Source of the DNA: Datisca glomerata
Lineage: Eukaryota; Streptophyta; Magnoliopsida; Cucurbitales; Datiscaceae
Assembly (NCBI GenBank): GCA_003255025.1
Contig: QANY01007224.1
Span: 186,001 to 250,000, forward strand
DNA: 64,000 bases
Reading direction: 5' to 3'
Of the stretch, positions 55,740 to 64,000 are shown in pieces; within the stretch, counting starts at the first letter, position 1, and each line of letters starts with the position of its first letter. Both the position numbers and the translations under genes were made by a program. The notes below the pieces were generated by a model. It saw nothing but the letters and a program-made list of their open reading frames with translations, ran no database searches and was not told where the DNA came from.

Positions 55740-56710
55740 AGGTAGGAATCGAACTTCTTTCCACACCAACAACATTACTGTTCTGTCCATGAGCAAGCAG
55801 AGGGCAATGTATGAGGTAATGTCCAGTCTTTCCACACTTAAAGCAAGCATTGATCGCCTTAAAACATTGACCATCGTGATGTTTGTTACATGTAGAACAT
55901 AAGGGATTTGATTTGATCATCTTTCTTTTTGCATTGTGAGGACTCTGATGGGAATTCTGTGATTTTCTTTTTCCATGAAATGATTGCTCTGACCGAGGTG
56001 GTGCACGTGGTGGAAGATTCTATTCCATCAGTAAAGCTGCCTTAACCACCGCTGCGTAGGTGGTATGCTTAAGAAGTGACACTGAACCCTTAATCTCTGG
56101 ACGCAGTCCTCTTTCAAAAGTTTGAGCCTTTCTTACTTCGTTATCCACATAGTGCGTGGCGTACCGAGACAATTCTTCAAACTTCCGCTCGTATTCAGTT
56201 ACACTCATAGCGCCTTGCGCGAGTCTGAGAAATTTGGCCTCTTTCTCTGTTCTGACCGTGATCGGAAAATATTTCTCAAGGAAAATTTCCTTGAAACGAT
56301 CCCATGCCATTGGATTACTGTCGATGTCATGAGTTCTCCGTATGAGCTCCCACCATTTCCGAGCCTTCCGTGTCAGCATAAATGTTGCGCAAACAACCAT
56401 CTGAATCTCAGAACATGGCATAAGCTGGAAAATCTACTCCAGTCTTACAATCCATTCATCAACTAGCAGTGGATCAGATGAATGGCCATCAAATTCAAGT
56501 GGATTCAGCTTCCTGAAGCTCTGTATCAACTGTATGCCCACTGGTGTTTGCTGTGGTTATTGTACTTGTTGTGTCGGGCAAGCTGTCACCGTCTACCTTA
56601 ACAATTCCAAGAACTCTTGAAACATCTCAACCATAGTTGCTGGAGGGTCAGCAGTAGGATTGACTGGTGCATGACTGTTGTTGTTCCTTGCAGGGGCGCC
56701 ATCGTACTGC
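55740..56710 (-). pseudogene. Gypsy gag with zinc knuckle, broken
   Basis: The matrix/capsid-like part (56020-56421) shows ARKWWELI, WDRFKEIFLEKYFP, VTEYERKFEELSRYA, the retrotransposon gag domain. Upstream frame NPTADPPATMVEMFQEFLELL and FRKLNPLEFDGHSSDPLLVDEWI is interrupted by at least three stops. The zinc knuckle CFKCGKTGHYLIHC (CX2CX4HX4C) and a preceding CSTCNKHHDGQC lie at 55732-55920. Only the last residues of the aspartic protease remain, after a junction near 55740. Confidence 0.8.
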
Positions 56711-56825
56711 TAACCAGACAACCGAAGACTTATCAAAAGTCTAATTTTAACGCACAAAATAACATAAACGTAATTGAACGTGTCATAACGAATCTAAAGC
56801 ATAACAACTAATTCTATAGTTAAAA

Positions 56826-56841
56826 TATATATATATATATA
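56826..56841. repeat. (TA)n microsatellite
   Basis: Eight TA units between the gag region and the primer-binding site. Confidence 0.8.
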
Positions 56842-56933
56842 ACATGAGTACCTGACTTGTAAAATGATGGAGGAGCAGAGTGAGTGACATGCCATACTTT
56901 TTACGTAGAAAAGTCTACAGAATCTAAAACCTT

Positions 56934-56946
56934 GGTTCTGATACCA
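56934..56946 (-). promoter_or_regulatory. tRNA-iMet primer-binding site of the gypsy element
   Basis: On the minus strand, three bases after the 5' LTR end, TGGTATCAGAACC is complementary to the 3' end of plant initiator methionine tRNA except at one position near its end. It marks the start of minus-strand DNA synthesis. Confidence 0.85.
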
Positions 56947-56949
56947 AAC

Positions 56950-59681
56950 TGTAACGCCCCGATTCCCGAGGGTTAAACATGTTTGAAATTTCAAAATTCA
57001 AAAATTTCGCAATTCAATTGAAACCCTAATTTGAGAAAATCCCCAAATTAAAAACCATAATCTTGCTCTAATTTTTAACCTTAAATAGCGGAAGCATAAA
57101 AATTATTTTAAAATAATATTAACTCATTAAAGTGAAATAAATGATTTATTAAATTGTAATAAAGTGAAGCACGAAAATCCATATGACATGAAATATTAAA
57201 CATAATTATTCATAAACATCTGAAATAACGGAAGTTAACAGAAGTCATAATTAAACTTAGAAATCATAATCGTGCTTGCTATGGCAGTCCCTCACTCTTA
57301 CTGCTCACCATCATCTGCAACACAATCATCTATGGGGGGTGAGTATTAAAAATACTCAGTAAGTAAATTCACATACTAATGAGTTTCACATGATATAAAT
57401 GTAAACATATAACTCATGTAAATTTATTTCACACGTTCTCAGGTCACATAAAATACTTGTAACAACACATCGATTTTATGATTAACACATAACTTGAACT
57501 TGTACTTATACATGCCAATACTTATACTTGCTTGATCATAATTCAACTAGACATATCCCTCGATTAACAACCTAACCAGAATTGTTTTGCAACTTGAACT
57601 TAAACTTGTAACATGAGCGTGAACATGACAAATTGGGTGTCTTGAAACTTGATGTCACTTAAGGTTATCTGAACCTCAAGGACGCTAACATAAACATGGT
57701 GACACCCAACTATATAACTTGATAACATGACGTGAACAATCTGGTTACTTGATAACCAAGGGACATCACTAAGTCTACTTCTTGTTTACTTATCACTTTT
57801 TTACTTGAATTAATATTCATATTTCACGTTATCACATATACATAAGTAAACATATAACTTGTTCATGAACATAAATACATAACTACTACATGTATAACTC
57901 AAAATATAATCATACATAACATGATAAATAATTTCATCATAATATGGAAAACAAATAAAATACTTGATTATAAGATTGAACATAAAGAAATAATAAAACA
58001 ATTATATATTCTACACTTATAACATATGAACCAAATTATTATGTAAATTCACTTACCTGGATTCGCTACGAATTAAATTCAACAACTAATGACCTGCAAT
58101 CCAAGGATCTCAGGTCACAACAAATTCATATAATATTTACAATTATTTAAATAACTAAGCGAGGTTGGGAACAGATGGAAACCACATCGGGTGAAATTAT
58201 CAAATGGTTTAAAACAGTTCAACAAGGTTCGGGTGGTCTGAATTGGTTCGGTTCTGCTATTTTGGGCCGGTTCGGTCTGGTCTGACCGAGCCAGTTCAGT
58301 CTGGTCCGGTCTGACTGAACCGGTTCGGCTGGCCTAGTCTGATTGAACCGATCCGAGTTAGGTGAACCGGTTCAATAGAAGGAAAAAATAAAAAAACAGA
58401 AAAGGAAGACGAAGAAGTGGGATAGAGAGAGAGATGCAACATGGGACGAAGGAGAGAGAAAATAGAATCGAGAGGGGGGGAGAAAGACGAAGAAGAGGGA
58501 GAGAGATAGAATACAGAGAGGGGGGATAGAGACAAAACAGAGATGGGGAGATGAAGGAGAGAGAGAGAGACAAAACAGAGAGGGGGAAGGAGATGAAGAA
58601 GAGGGATAGAGAAACGCACAGAGAGAGGGAGAGAGACATAACAGATGGGGAAAGAGAGAGAGAGAGAACAGAGAAGGGGAAAGAGAGAGAGTGTGTGACA
58701 GACAGAACAGAAATGGGGAAAGAGAGAGAGACAGAACCTGAGGAAAAGAGAGAGAGAAATAGAGAGAGAGACAGAACAGAGAGGGGGAGAGAGACAAAAC
58801 AGAGAGGGGGAGAGAGGGAGACGCACAGAGATGGGGAAAATAGAAAAAAAGGAGATAAAGAAGAGGGAGAGGGAGAGAGAGAGAAGAAGAAGAAGAAGAA
58901 GAAGAAGAAGAAGAAGAAGAAGAAGAGAGAGAAGAAGAAGAAGAGAGAGAAGAAGAAGAGAGAGAAGAAGAAGAAGAGAGAGAAGAAGAAGAGAGAGAAG
59001 AAGAGAGAGAGAAGAAGAAGAAGAATAAGAATAAGAAGAAGAATAAGAAGAGATAGAAGAATAAGAAGAGAGAGAAGAAGAATAATAATAAGAATAAGAA
59101 TAAGAATAAGAAGAAGAATAAGAAGAAGAAAAAGAAGAAGAAGAAGAAGAAGAAGAAGAAGAGAGAGAAGAAGAAGAAGAGAGAGAAGAAGAAGAAGAAG
59201 AAGAAGAAGAAGAAGAAGAGAGAGAAGATAGAGAAGAAGAAGAAGAAGAAGAAGAAGAAGAAGAAGAAGAAGAAGAAGAAGAAGAAGAAGAAGAAGAGAG
59301 AAAAGAGAGAGAAGAAGAAGAAGAAGAAGAAGAAGAAGAAGAAGAAGAAGAAGAAGAAGAAGGAGAAGAAGAAGGAGAAGGAGAAGAAGAAGGAGAAGAA
59401 GAAGGAGAAGGAGAAGAAGAAGAAGAAGAAGAAGAAGAAGAAGAAGAAGGGGAGAGAGAATTGTAGAGATGAAGTAGAGATGTGCAATCATATAAAAAGG
59501 GGAGAGAGAATTTTAGGTGGTTATAAGGATTAGCTTGAGATAACAAAAAAGAGATTTGGGGGAAAATGGTTAAGAGAGAACACAAAGGAAACAAATAGGG
59601 TGGCTAGGGTGTAAGTGCATATATGGTGTGAATGAGTTCTAAATTATAAAAACATCCTTTATTAAAAACTTGGGTATTACA
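56950..59681 (-). repeat. 5' LTR of the gypsy element (2732 bp)
   Basis: Starts TGTAATACCCAAG in element sense and ends in GGGGCGTTACA. It is about 700 bp longer than the 3' LTR because of the expanded GA/GAA tract (58380-59460) and an extra stretch of about 130 bp (58088-58215). Outside these it is closely similar to the 3' LTR. It should carry the element's promoter. Confidence 0.9.
58380..59460. repeat. Expanded GA/GAA microsatellite, about 1.08 kb
   Basis: The left part is GA- and ACAGAACAGAG-like, as in the other LTR. From about 58880 to 59455 it becomes an almost pure (GAA)n array with interspersed GAGAGA, GAATAAG and GGAGAA variants. Open frames of 226 to 432 codons on both strands are consequences of the triplet repeat (poly-Ser, poly-Leu, poly-Phe, poly-Arg) and are not genes. 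Confidence 0.9.
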
Positions 59682-59686
59682 TGTTA

Positions 59687-62220
59687 AGCAGGATCTTAAG
59701 AAATTTAATCTCATAAAGTGCAGTAATATTTCCCAGAGAGTATGTGAAGCTAGAAGTTCTATGGAGGAAGCCTTAACTACTCTAGATGATAATCCTAGGG
59801 ATGTGTCTATATAGACTGCAGCTAGTGTGACTTCCAAACATTACATTGAGATGAAAATAGCTGAGGAAAGTTTCTTCCTGCAGAAGTCCAGAGTAACTTG
59901 GCTCAATGTTGGAGATGATAACACTGTAATTTTTTTCAAGGAAAATAAGAAACACTGTAAGTGGAACCAAATTCTGCAGTTAGAGGATAATAATGGTAAC
60001 ACACTGGAGAACCCTGAGGCAATACAGTATCACATTTTGAGTTTTTACCAAAACTTGGTTCTAGGCTTCCATTCTTGATATGAATTGGGGTATTATGGAC
60101 TTTTTGCTGCCTAATAGCTAAAACCTGAATTCAGAGGCCTTGATTCAAGATTTTACTGAAGATGAGATTAGAAGCACCATGTTTTCCTTCAATAACAATA
60201 AGGCTCCTGGACTAGATGAGTGCTCAGCAAGCTTTTTTAAGAAAATATGGCATATTATCGGGAATGATGTTAGTGCAGCTATCCAGGACTTTTTCAAAGA
60301 TGGCCAACTGCTTGAGCAATTCGATTCCACTGCAACCTCCTTAACTCCAAAGGTACCAAACACTACTAGAGTAACTGAATTCAAACCAGTTTCATGTTGT
60401 AACTTAGTATATAAATATATCACTAAGCTGTTAGCTAATAGACTTAGAGTGGTGTTGACTAGTCTTATAAGTGTTAATCAGACTGCCTTTGTACCTGGAA
60501 GAGGTATTGCATGCAATATTTTGCTTACCCATGAGCTATGCAGGGGGTATCATAGGGACTCAGTTTCTCATAGATGCACTCTAAAAGTTGATTTGTTGAA
60601 GGCCTATGACTATGTCCATTGGTTCTTTTTGGGAGAGGTTCTTCTATTTATTAGATTACGAGACTAATTGATAAACTAGATTATGGAGGGTGTTACAACT
60701 CCAACTTATTCATTGAGCATGAATGGTGGATTACATGGACATTTTCTGGGTAAAAAAGGTCTTAGGCAAGTGGACCCCTTGTCTCCCTACGTTTTTGTGC
60801 TTGTTATGGAAGCACTTACTGGTAGCTTTAAGCATTGTGCTTCTTTGCCTACTTTTAAATATCATTAGAGGTGTAGAAGAAATAATATGATTAATCTTTG
60901 TTTGCAGATCTTCTTATTGTTTCTAATGGTGATATGATTCTATAAGAACCTTAAATTCTGGTCTGGACTTAGTTAGAAACTTATATGATCTTCAATCAAA
61001 TGAAACGAAGAGCCAAGTTTTTTTTCTCGAAGGTGGAGGACATAGTTCAAGAGTAGATCTTAAATGAAATTGGTTTTGCAAGGGGTGATTTACCTGCAAA
61101 ATATCTAGGGGTCCTTTTATTCTCCACTAGATTGAGTAAACTGTGAAATTCTGGTGAACAGAATCATCCAAAGAACCAAACAGTGGGAGAACAATTTTTT
61201 ATCCTATGTAGGGAGGTTGCAGTTGGTGAAATCGATCCTAGTTACTATCCAGGGGTATTGGTCAAGTCTTTTCATTCTTCCAAACAGAACCTAAAGAAGA
61301 TTTCCAGTGTTATAAGAAACTTTATTTGGAATGGTGATACTGAAATAGCCAAGAGGGCCAAGTTAGCTTGGGATAAAATCTGTATCCCATTTTGATGAAG
61401 GTGGTTTAGGCCTGAAGGATTTGATCACTTAGAATGTTGCAGCTGTGGCTAAACATCAATTTTGGAGACTTGTTTCCAATTCTGATGATTCCTTATGGAT
61501 TGCATGGTGTAGAAAATATATTCTCAAGAACCAATTTGTCTTTACTATAAAGTGCAACTTTGATCCAACTTGGTCTTGGAGCTATTGAAGAGAGAACCCA
61601 AGATTATTACTGAAAATGGCTGCCTAGCTCAAATGGTAAATCCTTTGTTGGTGGGACTAATAAACAACTTTGTTTTCAAGATCATAAACTCCCTTGGACC
61701 AAGCTTATTTGGTTTAAGGGGCATATCCTCACATGCTCTTTCATTTCTTGGATGGCTTGTCATGACAGACTAGCTACTAAGGATTCTGTTGCTAAGTGGT
61801 GTCCTGGTTTGAATTCAGCTTGTGTTTATTGTTGCCAAGGGGTGGAATCTTTGGATCACCTCTTATGTTCTTGTTTAGTTGCTAGATTTATTTTGGATAA
61901 ATTATTCGCCTGCGGTGATTTGTATTGTGATGCTTCTACTGGACTCAGATGCTGGATTGCTTCATCAAGAACACATATGCCAAGAATCTTGCAACCCAAA
62001 TTATTAAATTGAGTCTTATTGTCTCATTTATAATCTGTGGGCAGAAAGAAACATAAGAGTTTTCGTGGGAATAGTTATGGATTCTTCACTGATTTCCAAG
62101 AAATCAACAAGAATGGTTAGTGTTTGTTTTAGGTGCTCTTTGAGCTCGGGTTTGTATTGTTTAACTTAATTTTATTTGTGTTGTTTGTGGTTGAATAAAG
62201 CTTATATTTTAATAAAAAAA
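59687..62220 (+). mobile_element. LINE ORF2 remnant, right of the gypsy insertion
   Basis: Continues the 49862-50059 LINE. Successive plus-strand pieces read: ISQRVCEARSSMEEALTTLDD; the pre-RT stretch EESFFLQKSRVTWLNVGDDNT (59827-60078); RT blocks NNKAPGLDECSASFFKKIWH, FKPVSCCNLVYKYITKLLANRL, NQTAFVPGRGIACNILLTHEL (60140-60667); GLRQVDPLSPYVFVLVMEAL (60683-60868); and the zinc-binding tail CVYCCQGVESLDHLLCSC (61752-62012). Multiple stops and frameshifts separate them, and the catalytic FADD box has lost one Asp codon near 60908. An AATAAA-like signal and A run end it near 62214. Confidence 0.88.
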
Positions 62221-63419
62221 CGTTATCTGATTAAAATTAACGTAAATATATTAATTAATTTTTTCAAAATCATTAAAATAAGTGAATTAATTAAAAAAAA
62301 TTAATGTATACCTTGACCTTTAAAGGTAAAGAATTATTATATTTGCATATATAAATTAATGGTTATTTTGGATATTACATCAAATTAAATTTATCTTAAA
62401 ATTTATTATTAACTATTTATTTTTCTCTAAATCTATAAAATAGATGAATGAATTTAAAAAATGTCTACATTAACAAATTTATTCTAATTTATAACCCATT
62501 ATTAAATCTCGCATGTAAATTAAATGACTACTTTGGGTAATATGTCAATAATAAGTGGATAAAATTGCCGAAAAATAATAATCATCACATCCTCATTTTA
62601 ATATAAAAACAATAACACATATGCATTGCACGTGAGTTAAGTATAACATTTAATATATGAAATGTACTGTGTTTAAACTTGTAGTTTGCCTAAACCACAG
62701 AAACAACCATATAGTTTGAAAAGTGACAAATAAGTTCATTCTGTAAAAATATGTTAGTTTAGGTGTGAAAAGTAATATTATCCCTATAATCAATCCAATC
62801 CAACCATTTTTCACTCCAAAACATAGTTGACTAGGCTTTTTTTTTGGATTTAGGTAAATTCTAGTTTGAATATTAAAAAAATTGGTTAACGTTTTAGAAA
62901 TTGAGAATAAAATGAGGTGTAGTTTTGATATTAGATGTTAGTTAAATGATGTTAGTTTCAAATTTAACCATTCAAGTTTTTTTTTTGTCGATGAAACTTA
63001 ACATAAATGGAGGGCTGAAACTAGAAGGTTGTATGTTTTAAGCAAATTACAAGGAATGTGGGAGGAATTTATTCTTCATTTTATTATATATATCTCTCAA
63101 TGTTTGATGTATAATTTAAATAAATATTAGCCGGTAATACTACAACTAAACAAACCACACAGATAACTATGCAATTAAATTATACTTTTAGAGATTGTAC
63201 AGATAGTATTGGACTGTGCTTTTTCTATCATTCTACATTTTCACATATGGTAGATATATTATATAGTTTGAATATCAAAATCAGTGATTGACATGTGACA
63301 GTCCAACATGCCACGTGATAATTTATGTAAATTTATTATTTATTTTAATCAGATAAATATGTAGATATTAATTAATTCAAGAATGTGTTTTACTGCAATC
63401 CAATGTTTTAAACTAGGAT
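62221..63419. other. AT-rich intergenic region, no gene seen
   Basis: No open frame over 60 codons and no family resemblance. A GCATTGCACGTG motif near 62624-62637 resembles the hairpin region of Helitron-like ends but has no partner. Confidence 0.5.
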
Positions 63420-64000
63420 TTGATTGATAACGACTGACAATTCTCACCGGAATATGTCTGGTCTCTTATACAACATAACATACATGAGACTACCAACATA
63501 TGAAGTATAATGAACATTTCTCATATCCTCTTCCTCCTAAGATATCTTAGGATATTGTACCTTAGAGAGTACAATTTTTCATGTATGGTCAATAGTTAAC
63601 CCTTTATTGGAATTCTCTATAGAGAATATCTCCAGCACCTTATCAATATAAAATGCTTAAGAAAGTGCCAATAACTTCTTCTTTCTATCCCTTAGGATTT
63701 AGATACATAGAACATAGCATACCTCTCCCAAATATTTCATTTAAATTTTTCTCAGCCAACCACTTCTTTACTTTTGATAAATTTTTTACATCATTTCCAA
63801 TGAGTAGAATATCGTCAACATAAAGAACTAAGAAAACCACTATATTATCTTTGATGTATTTATAAAAACAAACTCCGTCAACATTTTGCTTGAAACCAAC
63901 TTCTTTACTTTTGACAAAATTTCTACAGCATTTCCAATGAATAGAATATCGTCAACATAAAAAACTAAGAAAATTATTATCTATCTTTAATGTATTTATA
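63420..64000 (-). mobile_element. Ty1/copia reverse-transcriptase fragment, off the right edge
   Basis: The minus strand reads VGFKQNVDGVCFYKYIKDNIVVFLVLYVDDILLIGNDVKNLSKVKKW, with the catalytic YVDD box, and later MRNVHYTSYVGSLMYVMLYKRPDI, the copia RT C-terminal block; stops and shifts lie between. A second, diverged copy of the YVDD segment begins 141 bp away (63899-64000), so this part is tandemly duplicated. The element continues beyond the window. Confidence 0.85.

Larger units (their letters stand above)
50060..59681 (-). mobile_element. Ty3/gypsy LTR retrotransposon (Del/Tekay-like), nested in a LINE
   Basis: The element lies on the minus strand between TGTTA duplications (50055-50059 and 59682-59686). 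It has LTRs at 50060-52090 (3') and 56950-59681 (5'), TG...CA ends, a tRNA-iMet primer-binding site and a purine tract. Order in element sense: gag with zinc knuckle, reverse transcriptase, RNase H, integrase and a short chromodomain-like tail. This is the gypsy order, and the tail and sequences suggest the Del/Tekay chromovirus group. Most of the protease is missing, gag, RNase H and integrase carry stops, and a hAT element interrupts the integrase. The element is defective. Confidence 0.93.

Noticed and set aside
58296..59594. Open frames of 226 to 432 codons on both strands
   Set aside because: They translate a GA/GAA microsatellite into poly-Ser, poly-Leu, poly-Phe or poly-Arg; every frame is open because the repeat contains no stops.

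Overview
The window is nuclear DNA from a flowering plant, most likely a eudicot. It is AT-rich, its genes are split by GT-AG introns, and all five host genes match plant families. The intergenic and intronic space is full of LINE, Ty3/gypsy, copia, hAT, Mutator-like and Helitron-like remnants. Two short N runs (33593-33605 and 45470-45473), each inside a homopolymer, are assembly gaps. I do not name a species.

Host genes, left to right: (1) an intronless presenilin, the gamma-secretase catalytic subunit, on the minus strand at 2720-4090; (2) a three-exon PLAC8/cell-number-regulator-like membrane protein, minus, 6130-8493; (3) CSTF77 (suppressor-of-forked), plus, 16521-36303, for which I reconstruct 23 coding exons giving 768 codons, with two GC-AG introns; (4) a five-exon Sec14/CRAL-TRIO lipid-transfer protein, plus, 39435-41549; (5) a five-exon gene with a probable COMM domain at its C-terminus, minus, 44255-47067. 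These genes do not form a pathway; they are ordinary, independently transcribed neighbours.

Mobile DNA: 9323-11060 is a Mutator-like element with long degenerate inverted repeats that carries what looks like the first exon of an alpha/beta-hydrolase gene (Pack-MULE-like). 11290-13385 holds a CTT-rich minisatellite and two arrays of a roughly 95-bp unit built from paired short palindromes, on either side of a small GRF zinc-finger ORF. 13640-14590 is a LINE fragment and 15397-16053 a Helitron-like element. CSTF77 introns hold LINE tails, a 1.1-kb hAT element with target-site duplications, a plastid ndhF fragment, a SINE-like remnant and a MITE.

The right third (49.7-62.2 kb) is a nested stack. 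A plus-strand LINE is split by a 9.6-kb minus-strand Ty3/gypsy element (5-bp duplication TGTTA). That element is in turn interrupted in its integrase region by a 582-bp hAT element (8-bp duplication TGATCACC). The two gypsy LTRs differ by about 700 bp, mostly because a GA/GAA microsatellite is much longer in one of them. A copia reverse-transcriptase fragment with a duplicated active-site segment runs off the right edge. I see no rRNA or tRNA genes and no CRISPR array. Nothing here is clearly a new biological system; the best candidates for novelty are the palindrome-pair arrays around the GRF ORF and the gene-capturing Mutator-like element.
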